Positions 47,950 through 57,468 are shown, counted from the stretch's first letter. The stretch is 64,000 bases of DNA from an uncultured Psychrobacter sp. (GCA_947489525.1 CANLDW010000003.1:62001-126000), one strand, 5' to 3'. Program-made: numbers and translations. The notes: generated from the letters alone by a model not told the origin.

Positions 47950-49092
47950 ATGAAATTTCTGATTTTTTCGAACTATTTGCCTCATGTGTTGAATTTTAGA
48001 GGGAAGCTTTTAGAGTCTATTGCAAGTTTAGGGCATGACATACATGTGGTTGCTCCTGATCTAGAGCAGCATCCTAAAGACTATCGTATATTAATAAACT
48101 TAGGTTACCATGTCCATGCAATTCCTATGAAGCGGACAGGAACTAATCCTGTTGTAGATACTAAGACCTTTTTATACAGTTACCGCCTGCTCAAAAAGAT
48201 CAAGCCTGATTATGTATTAGCATATACAATCAAACCAGTCATTTACGGTACCATAGCCGCATGGCTTGCAGGTGTACCGAAACGATTTGTTTTAATTTCA
48301 GGGTTAGGTTATACCTTCCAGCAAGTAGAAGAGACAAATAAACGAAATGTCTTCCAAAAGTTTGTGCATGGTCTTTATCAGCAAGCGTTAGCAAAAGCTA
48401 CAAAGGTATTTTTTCAAAACCCAGATGATCTCAATTTGTTTAAAAGCTTGGATCTGATTGACCCTAACACGCCAGCAGTCATCGTGAATGGTTCGGGCGT
48501 CGATGTGTCAGACTTTGAGGTAGCTTCTTTGCCAATTGATAATTCTGGAAAAGTAATTCCCTCTTTTTTATTAATTGCTCGACTTTTAAAAGATAAAGGA
48601 ATTATTGAATACGTATCTGCTGCCAAGCAAATAAAGCAAGATTATCCCAACGCTCAATTTCATTTAGTGGGATCAATAGATGAAAATCCAGCAGCTATTA
48701 GTCAAGCGCAACTAGATAACTGGATCGCTGAGGGAGATATTACGTATTGGGGTCAACTTGATGATGTGCGTCCCGCTATTAAAAACTGTTCTGTCTATGT
48801 CTTGCCTTCATATCGTGAGGGAACATCTCGTTCAGTATTAGAAGCTATGGCTATGGGTAGAGCGATTATAACTACTGATGCACCAGGTTGCCGCGAGACA
48901 GTAATATCCGGTGAAAATGGTTATTTAGTCCCGGTAAAAGCAGTCGATGAACTGGCAGACGCTATGCGCAAATTTATCGAACAACCTGAACATTACAAGC
49001 GCATGGGCGCAGCATCAAGGCGTATCGTGTTAGACAAGTATGATGTAAAAAAAGTTAATGCTCACATGCTGTCAGAAATGAATATATCTTAA
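47950..49092 (+). CDS. GT4 glycosyltransferase (PglA-like)
   Basis: A 380-residue GT-B enzyme: FSNYLPHVLNFRGKLLESIA, LAYTIKPVIYGTIAAWLAGV near 97, RFVLISGLGYTFQ near 118, FLLIARLLKDKGIIEYVSAA near 205, and PSYREGTSRSVLEAMAMGRA near 290 with the EX7E motif. It resembles PglA/WbpT-type enzymes that add the second sugar onto an undecaprenyl-linked residue. It is next to the initiating phosphoglycosyl transferase, which fits that role. Confidence 0.85.
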   Translation: MKFLIFSNYLPHVLNFRGKLLESIASLGHDIHVVAPDLEQHPKDYRILINLGYHVHAIPMKRTGTNPVVDTKTFLYSYRLLKKIKPDYVLAYTIKPVIYGTIAAWLAGVPKRFVLISGLGYTFQQVEETNKRNVFQKFVHGLYQQALAKATKVFFQNPDDLNLFKSLDLIDPNTPAVIVNGSGVDVSDFEVASLPIDNSGKVIPSFLLIARLLKDKGIIEYVSAAKQIKQDYPNAQFHLVGSIDENPAAISQAQLDNWIAEGDITYWGQLDDVRPAIKNCSVYVLPSYREGTSRSVLEAMAMGRAIITTDAPGCRETVISGENGYLVPVKAVDELADAMRKFIEQPEHYKRMGAASRRIVLDKYDVKKVNAHMLSEMNIS

Positions 49093-49226
49093 ACTTGTAG
49101 TTTAGATTTATTATTTTGATCAACTTGGCTTTAACAACACTTAGCCTGAGAGTGTAGCTACGATCTACATAGTTATGCTACCAGGTAACTTATTAAAAAT
49201 CTCTACTCAATATTTTAGGTTTATAG

Positions 49227-49826
49227 ATGCTCAAAAGAATTCTTGACGTTGGTATCGCTTCAACCGCTTTGGTTGTATTAGCACCCGTACATATTGTAGT
49301 GGCCTATCAAGTTAAAAAAAATTTGGGGTCGCCTGTACTGTTTCGTCAAACACGAGCTGGTATGCATGGCGAGCCATTTGAGATTATAAAATTTCGTACA
49401 ATGAAGGATATTACAGATACTGATGGTAATGTTTTACCTGACGAAGAACGTTTGACAGAATTTGGTAAGAAACTACGAGCTAGTAGTTTAGATGAGCTAC
49501 CGCAATTATGGAACGTACTCAGAGGAGATATGAGCATAGTCGGACCTAGACCGCAGCTCATGGAGTATCTACCCTTGTATAACGAAACCCAGTTTCGACG
49601 GCACTTAGCTCGACCAGGAGTGACAGGTTTTGCCCAAGTGAATGGACGTAACGGTATCAGCTGGCAACGAAGATTTGAGCTTGACGTTTGGTATGTTGAT
49701 AATCAATCTATGTGGCTCGATTTTAAGATACTACTCAAAACAGTTAAACAAGTCATCACAAGGCATGGTATTAGTGCAGAGGGTGAGGCAACAATGAGTA
49801 GGTTCTTAGGTAATAATGAAGAGTAG
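49227..49826 (+). CDS. Initiating undecaprenyl-phosphate sugar phosphotransferase (PglC/WcaJ-type)
   Basis: A 199-residue monotopic phosphoglycosyl transferase that starts the repeat unit on undecaprenyl phosphate. One N-terminal re-entrant helix (DVGIASTALVVLAPVHIVVA), the basic KFRTM motif near residue 56, the catalytic Asp-Glu of SSLDELPQLWNVLRG near 90 and GPRPQLMEYLPLY follow. This short form corresponds to PglC/WecP-like rather than the long WcaJ/WbaP form. The first sugar is unknown; a 2,4-diamino or HexNAc sugar would be usual. Confidence 0.92.
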   Translation: MLKRILDVGIASTALVVLAPVHIVVAYQVKKNLGSPVLFRQTRAGMHGEPFEIIKFRTMKDITDTDGNVLPDEERLTEFGKKLRASSLDELPQLWNVLRGDMSIVGPRPQLMEYLPLYNETQFRRHLARPGVTGFAQVNGRNGISWQRRFELDVWYVDNQSMWLDFKILLKTVKQVITRHGISAEGEATMSRFLGNNEE

Positions 49827-49849
49827 AATAAAATAAGCGAGTAGTGGAA

Positions 49850-50725
49850 ATGGCATTTACTGTAGCTCATATGGCAGCAGTATTACCATTGAAAAGGGTC
49901 AAGTGGCTTTGTTTTGATGCTTTATTGATCGGTACTATGCTTCCAGATTTACCTTATTACATTGATGGAAGTAAAACCGTCAGACAGTTATCACATGAAT
50001 GGATAGGATTATTTACCTATTGTCTGCCTTGGGGATTATTGGTATTCACAATATGGTTTTGGTTACTCAAACCTGCTGTCATAGAGCTAATGAAACCTTG
50101 GTTTGCAGGTTTGAAACCACATGATACAGTATACCGTGATTATAGCAGTAACGATAACAATCTGATCTCCTATACTTCTTACCCAAGATATATTGTTGAA
50201 ATTAAAGCTTGTATTAAATTTGGACTTTATTTTTGGTTAAAGGTTATATTAGGATTGTTGTTAGGAGCAGTTACACACCTACTTTGGGATGGAATAACTC
50301 ATTCTGATGGGTTTGTCGCAATACAAATGGAATGGCTGCAGCATCCCATAACGTTATACACATTTAGTACTATGACTGGCGCTCGTATTTTGCAATATTT
50401 AAGTTCTATAGTTGGTTTGTTTATCTTGATTAGCTCTTTAATATACAAAAGAAGCGCTAGTACAAAGTTATTTTTATTAGAACAATCACACAAAAAAGAG
50501 AAAAAGTGGCTCAGTGTTGTCATATTGGGTTTAATTCTGAGTCACTCTTTTTTTTGGTTATATCTACAAGTGTCAAGAAGCCAATCTTTGTTTATGAGCG
50601 ATAACTATACATTTTTTGCTGAGACTTCAGTAAGTTTGATTCAAAGTCTAGTTGTTGGTTTGATTATCTATGCCATAATTTTTCAGCTAGTACATTATTT
50701 TATTACTATTCATTCTAAGTACTAA
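49850..50725 (+). CDS. DUF4184-family membrane protein
   Basis: A 291-residue inner-membrane protein with about six hydrophobic helices. The start MAFTVAHMAAVLPLKR at ATG 49850 matches the usual beginning of DUF4184 proteins; a GTG two codons upstream is ignored. GTMLPDLPYYI and GAVTHLLWDGITHSDGF near residue 145, with His-Asp-His spacing, resemble the metal-dependent membrane hydrolase class (YdjM-like). Function is unknown; it is an unusual member of a capsule locus and lies between the initiating transferase and wzi. Confidence 0.8.
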   Translation: MAFTVAHMAAVLPLKRVKWLCFDALLIGTMLPDLPYYIDGSKTVRQLSHEWIGLFTYCLPWGLLVFTIWFWLLKPAVIELMKPWFAGLKPHDTVYRDYSSNDNNLISYTSYPRYIVEIKACIKFGLYFWLKVILGLLLGAVTHLLWDGITHSDGFVAIQMEWLQHPITLYTFSTMTGARILQYLSSIVGLFILISSLIYKRSASTKLFLLEQSHKKEKKWLSVVILGLILSHSFFWLYLQVSRSQSLFMSDNYTFFAETSVSLIQSLVVGLIIYAIIFQLVHYFITIHSKY

Positions 50726-50859
50726 ACTACAGTCTTACATCTTAAAAAGTATTGGTAATGCATCGTACCTAGAGGGTGCATGATAATTTATCAACTATAA
50801 AGCAGTAGCTCGTCAGTATTTTAGAGACCCTTTAAACATCTATATAGAAGTGGCTAACT

Positions 50860-52305
50860 ATGTACCAAAAATTAAGCACATTACTCGGTCTAAGTATGAT
50901 TTCTGTTGTGGCTTCAGGTCAGAACCTATACATGAACGACCTTAAACTGAAGGCCGAGCTGGATTGGTTGAATAGTCAGGGAGTAACTCAAATAAGTACG
51001 AGTACTTGGCCGCTAACGACTAACGAATTGAATAGAGGTCTAACCGCTGCTACTCCTGAGACTGCTGTTCAGCAAAAAGTACTAAAATCAGTCAAAGAGT
51101 CAGTAGCTAAACACTCAACACTAGGACTGAATGCTAGTGCTGGATTATATTTGCAGTCTGATCGTGATCAGCTACCGCAGACGTTCGGTGATGATGTTTT
51201 AGCCGGACAACAAGCAACGGCCTCATTAGGATTTAGTAATACGCAGTGGGAAGGCAATTTACAAGTCAATTTAAAAAATGACAAGGCTATTCAAGAAGGT
51301 AGCGATGTTAGTTTAGAAGGCTCTTATCTGGCAGGTACAGCTGCAAATCAATGGCTTATCGCAGGTCAGATTCCAACATGGTGGGGTCCTGGTCATGATG
51401 GTAGTCTAATTCGAGGTGATGCTAGCATTCCAGTTGCTGGGTTTACTATGCAGCGTGATGTTCAAAGTGCACCTAGTTCTAACTATTTGTCTTGGGTAGG
51501 ACCTTGGCAGTATCAACTTTTTGCTGGGCAGTTTGATGATTATGAGGCTGTACCAGATGCCAAACTTTTTGGCGCACGTTTGGTAGCGAGTCCATGGAAA
51601 TGGCTTGAAGTTGGAGCGTCACGTAGTTTTATGTGGGGTGGAGATGGACGCTCTGAGAGTTTTAGCTCGTTTTTCGATGCGCTTAAAGGAACGGAAGATA
51701 ATGAGAGTACTAACAGCAGCGATTCAGACGACGATCCTGCTAACCAGTTAGGAGGGTTTGATGCTAAGGTTAATCTGTCATCATTGATAAATGTTCCTGC
51801 TAATGTATATGCGCAATATATCGGTGAAGATGAAGCTGGTGGACTGCCTGCCAAAAATATGTATCTAGCAGGTGCAGATTATGCTTCTAATATAAAGGGT
51901 AAGCCTTATCAAGTTTATGCTGAGTACACGGATACGCGTAGCAGTGGTGATGTTGAGGGTATCTCATATGATCATTTTATTTATACTGATGGCTACTACC
52001 AACACGGCTATCCACTAGGGTATGCTCTTGGTGGAGATGCTGAAAGTATAGCTGTAGGTGGCCGATTATGGCTTGATGATAAAAACTTCATTAATGCTAA
52101 AGTACAACATGCTAAAGTCAATCAAGCGGATGAGTCAATAAACAGAGCCTTTCCAGAAGATGATGAATTAACAAGTATTGATCTTGCTTGGGAACATCAG
52201 CTGCAGCCGCAAGCGCTTATATCCACTAGACTGTGGGGAGTAGATTCTGACAATCGTTCGAGTGATATTGGAGTAGGTATTGGAATAGAGCTTACTTCCA
52301 ATTAA
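50860..52305 (+). CDS. wzi: Capsule assembly outer-membrane protein (Wzi)
   Basis: Outer-membrane beta-barrel lectin that helps attach capsule to the cell surface. An N-terminal signal peptide (about residues 1-20, ending VVASG) is followed by the Wzi helical start LKAELDWLNSQGVTQISTSTW cut at DWLNSQGV, then GQIPTWWGPGHDGSLIRGD near 165 and a barrel of alternating strands to the end. Its 481 residues fit the family. An acidic loop (TEDNESTNSSDSDDDP) lies near 290. A terminator follows at 52424. Confidence 0.92.
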   Translation: MYQKLSTLLGLSMISVVASGQNLYMNDLKLKAELDWLNSQGVTQISTSTWPLTTNELNRGLTAATPETAVQQKVLKSVKESVAKHSTLGLNASAGLYLQSDRDQLPQTFGDDVLAGQQATASLGFSNTQWEGNLQVNLKNDKAIQEGSDVSLEGSYLAGTAANQWLIAGQIPTWWGPGHDGSLIRGDASIPVAGFTMQRDVQSAPSSNYLSWVGPWQYQLFAGQFDDYEAVPDAKLFGARLVASPWKWLEVGASRSFMWGGDGRSESFSSFFDALKGTEDNESTNSSDSDDDPANQLGGFDAKVNLSSLINVPANVYAQYIGEDEAGGLPAKNMYLAGADYASNIKGKPYQVYAEYTDTRSSGDVEGISYDHFIYTDGYYQHGYPLGYALGGDAESIAVGGRLWLDDKNFINAKVQHAKVNQADESINRAFPEDDELTSIDLAWEHQLQPQALISTRLWGVDSDNRSSDIGVGIGIELTSN

Positions 52306-52403
52306 AGAGATATTCAAATAATTTAAAGAAGTTTTAGTCCAAAGCTAAGTATACTTAGAAAGTGTTTTATGACAATGGTATTTAGTTTAGTCAATTAGTT
52401 TCT

Positions 52404-52412
52404 TGCTATAAT
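52404..52412 (+). promoter_or_regulatory. Extended -10 promoter element after wzi
   Basis: TGCTATAAT is a perfect extended -10 (TGn plus TATAAT). No good -35 is visible. It lies 12 bases before the terminator hairpin at 52424 and 150 bases before wzx, so any transcript would begin just before that hairpin. Confidence 0.4.
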
Positions 52413-52423
52413 TTATTCAATTC

Positions 52424-52453
52424 AAAAAAATTAGCTTAGTGCTAATTTTTTTT
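52424..52453 (+). terminator. Rho-independent terminator after wzi
   Basis: AAAAAAATTAGC pairs with GCTAATTTTTTT around TTAGT, followed by a long T-run. It could end transcription of the main capsule operon after wzi. The stem is mostly A-T, so read-through is possible. Confidence 0.75.
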
Positions 52454-52564
52454 GTTTAATACACAGTTGAATTTAATAGTCGTTATAAGTTTTTATAACA
52501 GCGATAGTGTTATCGTTTACTGAAAAATTAATTCTTATCTAAACTGATTTATAGAGTCTACTAT

Positions 52565-54022
52565 ATGAGCTCAATGAACCGTAAAATAGGTATAGGGGTT
52601 CTATGGAACTTACTTAGCTTATTTATAACTCGTGGAGCCAGCACAGTATTCACACTGTTTTTAGCTCGCTTACTAGTGCCTGAAGCTTTTGGTTTGATTG
52701 CTATGGCGACAATAGTATTTGAGCTTGCCAACATCTTTGTCAACTCAGGGCTAGGTACCGCACTTATTCAAAGTAAAAGTGTCAATGATAAAGATCTTAA
52801 TACGGTCTTTTATACTAATCTGATATTGAGTATATTGGCTTACAGCATTATGTTTGTTGGCTCATCCTATGTCGCTAGCTTCTATGCTCAACCAGATCTG
52901 GTGCTAATTATAAAGATTACCGGATTAATTGTAATCTTTAATGCGGCTAGAATCGTTCAGACAGCTCTCTGTAGCCGCAATATGGACTTCAAGTCATTAA
53001 TGAAGTCGAACGTCCTTAGTATAATTATCTCTGGTGTTTTGGCGGTGGCGGCAGCTTGGTATGGTTTGGGCGTATGGAGCTTAGTCATTCAAATGCTTAG
53101 CTCATCGCTGATCTCTGTAGTCGTGCTTTGGATTATCAGTCCATGGCGACCAGCACTGAAATTTAGTGCTGAATCGTTTTTCCGTTTATTTCGATTTGCT
53201 AAAAATCTATTAGTAGAAGGTTTATTAGAGGTTTTATTTAAAAATTCTTATATTCTAGTTATTGGACGTTTTTTTGGCGCTGAAGCAACAGGTTTGTATT
53301 TCTTTGCTAAAAAGATAAGTGATCTGATATCTCAGCAATTAACTGGTGCTATACAACAAGCAACTTTTCCCGCATTATCTAAAATACAGGATGAAAATCA
53401 AACCCTGAAGGAGAAATATCGTCAAATTGTACAGTTGATGATATTTGTCATTGCGCCGGTAATGGCTTTGCTAGCTGGTCTTGCGCCTATATTAATAGGT
53501 ATAGCTTTTAGAGAGTCATGGAATGCAGCTGTACCTTATTTACAGCTACTCTGTGTAGTAGGCGCTTTATTTCCTATGAATGCCATCAATATTAACTTAT
53601 TGTTAGTGAAAGGACAGTCTGGCTTACTATTAAAGATAGGACTACTCAAACGCGGCGTGAGTCTATTATTACTGTTCTTAGCGATTCCTTACGGCGTATC
53701 GGGAATTATTATTAGTCAAATTGTAGCAGCGCTCTTGTCTTTAATACCCAATACTTACTTTTCAACTCAGCTTATAGGCTATTCGCTGATCAATCAGATA
53801 AAAGATGTCATTAAGCCTTACAGTAGTGCTGTGCTAGCAGGTTTAGGAGCTTGGTTGTTAGTGCAACAGGCCGACAGCTACTCAATTCTATGGTTGATGG
53901 CAGGTGGACTAGTTGGCGTACTTATCTATATAGTCTTTAGCTACTTAATTCGCGCTGAAGGCATGGTGTTCTTAGTCGATAAGCTATTAGCTAGGTCTAA
54001 ATACAAACCAGTAGATGAATAA
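52565..54022 (+). CDS. wzx: Wzx-type repeat-unit flippase (MOP superfamily)
   Basis: A 485-residue protein with 12-14 hydrophobic helices of the WzxC-like polysaccharide exporter family. VLWNLLSLFITRGASTVFTL, ARLLVPEAFGLIAMATIVFE, NSGLGTALIQSKSV and FFAKKISDLISQQLTGAIQQ are characteristic. It flips the undecaprenyl-linked repeat to the periplasm for Wzy. It follows the terminator after wzi and precedes a 432-base gap, so it may have its own promoter. A PglK-like ABC flippase is also encoded at 33989. Confidence 0.9.
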   Translation: MSSMNRKIGIGVLWNLLSLFITRGASTVFTLFLARLLVPEAFGLIAMATIVFELANIFVNSGLGTALIQSKSVNDKDLNTVFYTNLILSILAYSIMFVGSSYVASFYAQPDLVLIIKITGLIVIFNAARIVQTALCSRNMDFKSLMKSNVLSIIISGVLAVAAAWYGLGVWSLVIQMLSSSLISVVVLWIISPWRPALKFSAESFFRLFRFAKNLLVEGLLEVLFKNSYILVIGRFFGAEATGLYFFAKKISDLISQQLTGAIQQATFPALSKIQDENQTLKEKYRQIVQLMIFVIAPVMALLAGLAPILIGIAFRESWNAAVPYLQLLCVVGALFPMNAININLLLVKGQSGLLLKIGLLKRGVSLLLLFLAIPYGVSGIIISQIVAALLSLIPNTYFSTQLIGYSLINQIKDVIKPYSSAVLAGLGAWLLVQQADSYSILWLMAGGLVGVLIYIVFSYLIRAEGMVFLVDKLLARSKYKPVDE

Positions 54023-54454
54023 GTAGATTTATCAAAAATTAAAATAATTTATTTTTCGATATTAACGAAATATATCAAAAGTAAAGCTAAGTCACGACAA
54101 TGTATCGAATCTTTGTATTTTATACCTTATAAAAAGTCAATTTCGATGTCGTGTCGAACGATAACAACCAAAATAATCAAAAAATTTCTTATTGTTATCA
54201 TATGTTTATATTCAGAGTTTATATTATTGAGTAGTCAAAAAAGAGTAAACATCAGTTAATTCTCATATATAAATATAATTATTGGATGCTTATTAATCTA
54301 ATAACTTATGATAATGTACTGAAAGTTTTTGATCAAACTGAGTGTAAAATTTCTTTTATTGGAATATTTTGCATTAAAAAGGTGTATATCGTTCTATTTT
54401 TAATTAAAAAAATAAACGTTTACTTACTATAATCATAGCAACGGTGTTAAGTCA
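54023..54454. other. AT-rich intergenic region before the pse operon
   Basis: The longest non-coding gap of the locus, very AT-rich and without a plausible frame. It contains inverted repeats CACGACA / TGTCGTG (54093-54099, 54147-54153) and GATAACAA / TTGTTATC (54160-54167, 54192-54199), and TATAAT at 54428-54433 about 20 bases before pseC. It probably carries the promoter of the downstream ten-gene operon. I see no decayed gene in it. Confidence 0.5.
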
Positions 54455-55612
54455 ATGATTCCTTATGGACGTCAAGATATAAGTCAGCAAGATATCGACG
54501 CAGTAACCCATGTTCTTCAATCAGATTTTTTAACGCAAGGTCCTAAAGTTCCTCTTTTTGAACAGGCTATCATGGATGTTTGTGGCGCTAAGTATGCCGC
54601 AGCCGTTAATAGCGCTACCTCAGCTTTACATATTGCTTGTTTAGCTTTGGGTTTAAAACCAGACGATTGGCTTTGGACTACTCCTAATACTTTTGTAGCT
54701 TCAGCTAACTGTGGGCTCTACTGTGGCGCAAAAGTTGATTTTGTCGATATTGATCCCAAAACTTATAATCTAAGTGCTCAAAAACTTGCAAAGAAGTTAG
54801 AGGTTGCTGAAAAACAAGGTCGATTGCCCAAAATAGTAGTGCCCGTACATCTTAGTGGGCAGTCTTGCGATATGCAGGCTATTCACGCCTTATCTAAGAA
54901 GTATGGTTTTAAGATTATCGAAGACGGCTCTCATGCTATTGGCGGTAGATACCAAGGAAAGCCGATTGGTAATTGTCGCTATAGCGATATTACGGTATTT
55001 AGCTTTCATCCGGTTAAAATCGTTACCTCAGCTGAGGGCGGTATGGCAGTGACTAACGATCCAAAATTGGCTGAGCGCTTAGAGCTGTTTCGTAGTCATG
55101 GGGTTACCCGTGATGAGCAGTTAATGAGTAAACCTGCTGATGGACCTTGGTATTATGAGCAAATAGAGCTTGGATACAACTACCGCATGACGGACTTGCA
55201 AGCAGCATTAGGGGTATCTCAGATGCAGCGTTTGGAGTGCTTTATACAAGATCGGCATCAAATAGCGCAGCGCTATGATCAATTGTTAAGTGACTTACCA
55301 TTAACCCTACCTTGGCAACACCCTGATAACTATTCTGCGATGCACCTCTATGTGATTCGCTTGCAATTAGATAAAATAGCTAAGACCTACCTTGAAGTAT
55401 TCGACGCTCTGCGCGAAGCTAGCATCTTAGTTAACTTGCACTATATTCCTGTTCATACTCATCCTTTTTATCAAAGAATGGGCTTTAAACTAGGGGACTT
55501 TCCGGAGTCTGAACAGTACTACAAAGAAGCGATTAGTCTCCCTATGTTTCCTTCGTTGACTGAGGAGCAGCAGGATTACGTTGTTTCAGTATTGAAGGAA
55601 CAGCTTAGTTAA
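54455..55612 (+). CDS. pseC: UDP-4-amino-4,6-dideoxy-N-acetyl-altrosamine transaminase (PseC)
   Basis: PLP aminotransferase, second step of pseudaminic acid synthesis, acting on the PseB product. MIPYGRQDISQQDIDAVTHV is the usual PseC start; NSATSALHIACLALGLKPDD, EDGSHAIGG near 168 and the Schiff-base Lys in FSFHPVKIVTSAEGG near 187 follow, then ELGYNYRMTDLQAALGVSQ. Its 385 residues are standard. The gene heads an operon running to 63025, but pseB is not in it. Confidence 0.92.
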   Translation: MIPYGRQDISQQDIDAVTHVLQSDFLTQGPKVPLFEQAIMDVCGAKYAAAVNSATSALHIACLALGLKPDDWLWTTPNTFVASANCGLYCGAKVDFVDIDPKTYNLSAQKLAKKLEVAEKQGRLPKIVVPVHLSGQSCDMQAIHALSKKYGFKIIEDGSHAIGGRYQGKPIGNCRYSDITVFSFHPVKIVTSAEGGMAVTNDPKLAERLELFRSHGVTRDEQLMSKPADGPWYYEQIELGYNYRMTDLQAALGVSQMQRLECFIQDRHQIAQRYDQLLSDLPLTLPWQHPDNYSAMHLYVIRLQLDKIAKTYLEVFDALREASILVNLHYIPVHTHPFYQRMGFKLGDFPESEQYYKEAISLPMFPSLTEEQQDYVVSVLKEQLS

Positions 55613-55657
55613 AGGTTATGAATTAGTCGTCAAGTAACTAAAAGCCTAGGTGGCATT

Positions 55658-56542
55658 ATGGATAATAACAGACAGAAAATAATATTAGGGACCGTCCAAT
55701 TTGGGCAGCCTTATGGCGTGGCTAATCAAGACGGTCAAGTGCCAAAAGATGAGGTAAGACAACTGCTTAAAAAGGCTTGTAAGTTTGGTATTACGACTTT
55801 GGATACCGCTATCGCTTATGGCGAGAGCGAAAAGGTGCTAGGACAGCAAGATTTGCAAAATTTTGCGGTTATTAGCAAATTATTTGAGATTCCCGATGAC
55901 GGCTCTAACATAACAGACTGGGTGGAGCAGCAAGTACAAGGGTCGCTTGCGCGCTTACAGATCGAGTCTCTAGAAGCATTACTCTTGCATCGTCCGGCTC
56001 AACTACTTGGCAGTGGTGGTCAAGAGCTGTATCAGGCCATGCTAGGTCTAAAAGCACGCGGCGTGGTCAAGCGGATAGGGCTGTCAATGTATGGCTATCA
56101 AGAGCTACACGAGGTTATAGATAATGTTGATGCTGATTTTGATATTATCCAAGTGCCTATAAATCTCTTTGATAGACGTTTGGATAGCTCAGGACTACTT
56201 AAAAAGTTAAAAAGTAAAGGCGTTGAGGTGCATGCACGCTCGGCATTCTTGCAGGGTTTATTATTGATGCCTGAGGAGAATGTCCCTTCTTATTTTGCCC
56301 CATGGAAGGATATATTTAAGAGCTATCATCATTGGCTTAATGCTAATAATATTTCAGCACTACAAGCCTGTTTGGGCTACCTAAACCAGCATCCCGATAT
56401 AGATAAAATTATTGTCGGTGTGGATAATTTAGCTCAGCTCAATGAGATTGCGGCTGCTATAGATACTGCGACTAAAGCGCCGCCTTTAGAGCTACAGTCC
56501 GCCGATGAAGGTTTGATTAATCCGTCAAGGTGGCAACTATGA
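55658..56542 (+). CDS. Aldo/keto reductase-family protein in the pse operon
   Basis: A 294-residue AKR-type barrel. ILGTVQFGQPYGVANQDG at the N-terminus, LDTAIAYGESEKVLG near 46 (catalytic Asp and Tyr), VISKLFEIPDD (Lys) and LLLHRPAQLLG near 110 (His) preserve the tetrad; IIVGVDNLAQLNEI near the end is the cofactor loop. It is followed with an ATGA overlap by a Gfo/Idh oxidoreductase. The six-enzyme CMP-pseudaminate route needs no such enzyme, so it may alter the sugar or supply a variant. Confidence 0.82.
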   Translation: MDNNRQKIILGTVQFGQPYGVANQDGQVPKDEVRQLLKKACKFGITTLDTAIAYGESEKVLGQQDLQNFAVISKLFEIPDDGSNITDWVEQQVQGSLARLQIESLEALLLHRPAQLLGSGGQELYQAMLGLKARGVVKRIGLSMYGYQELHEVIDNVDADFDIIQVPINLFDRRLDSSGLLKKLKSKGVEVHARSAFLQGLLLMPEENVPSYFAPWKDIFKSYHHWLNANNISALQACLGYLNQHPDIDKIIVGVDNLAQLNEIAAAIDTATKAPPLELQSADEGLINPSRWQL

Positions 56543-57468
56543 GTTTAAGACTAGGGGTTATAGGCTTATCTGAAGGCAATGGGCATCCATACTCATGGAG
56601 CGCTATTTTTAATGGTTACGATGCTGACGCTATGGAGGACTGCGGTTATCCTGTGATTCCGCGTTATCTTGAGCAGCAAAGCTGGCCTGAATGCCGTCTA
56701 GAGGGTGCTGAGGTGGTGGCTGTATGGACGCAAGATATTGCGCAGTCCAGACATATTGCCAAAGCAGCGCATATCAAAGAAGTAGTGTCAAATTATAGCG
56801 ATATGCTAGGCAAGGTCGATGCGGTGCTGCTGGCGCGTGATGATGCCGAAAATCATCTAAAATACGCAGAGCCTTTTTTGCGCGCAGGACTGCCGATTTA
56901 TATTGATAAACCCATTGCCTTATCGTTAGCTGCTTTGGACAAGCTGTATGATTTGCAGCAATACGAAGGGCAGATATTTACCTGCTCAGCACTTAGATAT
57001 AGCCAAGAGCTGATACTAAGCGAAGCTGACAAACAGCGACTTGGGCAAATAAAACAAATCACTGCTTTTACCCCCAAATCTTGGCAAAAGTACGCCGTGC
57101 ATATTATTGAGCCTGTGCTCAATATGCTGCCTGAAGGCGATACTGCTATCGAAATGGTCTCTTTAGCTCATAGCAACAAGGCTGATAATATTAATAGTTC
57201 TAATGAAACATTAGATGAAGCAGGCAGTTTGCTGGTGCGCTGGCAAAGCGGTATTCAAACGAATTTCTTTGCTGTAGGCGTCGGCAAGACACCGATCACT
57301 ATCAGAGTATTGGGTAGTAGTGATTTGCAAGATTTGACTTTTACCGATTCATTTTCAGCCTTTAGAGCCGCTCTACAAGCCTTTGTAAAGGGTATAAATA
57401 ATAAACAAGTCGCATCTAGTAGATCATTTAATGAGCGAGTCGTTGCACTGTTGGAGAAAGGAGTATGA
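56539..57468 (+). CDS. Gfo/Idh/MocA-family oxidoreductase in the pse operon
   Basis: A 309-residue protein with a Rossmann-like start (LGVIGLSEGNGHPYSW), GAEVVAVWTQDIAQS, VDAVLLARDDAENHLKYAEP near 98 and the Lys-Pro motif YIDKPIALSLAAL near 125. The glycine motif is degenerate compared with active members (GLSEGNGH), so NAD(P) binding may be altered. The start at 56539 overlaps the preceding stop (ATGA). It is sandwiched between an aldo/keto reductase and an SDR. Substrate unknown. Confidence 0.8.
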   Translation: MSLRLGVIGLSEGNGHPYSWSAIFNGYDADAMEDCGYPVIPRYLEQQSWPECRLEGAEVVAVWTQDIAQSRHIAKAAHIKEVVSNYSDMLGKVDAVLLARDDAENHLKYAEPFLRAGLPIYIDKPIALSLAALDKLYDLQQYEGQIFTCSALRYSQELILSEADKQRLGQIKQITAFTPKSWQKYAVHIIEPVLNMLPEGDTAIEMVSLAHSNKADNINSSNETLDEAGSLLVRWQSGIQTNFFAVGVGKTPITIRVLGSSDLQDLTFTDSFSAFRAALQAFVKGINNKQVASSRSFNERVVALLEKGV

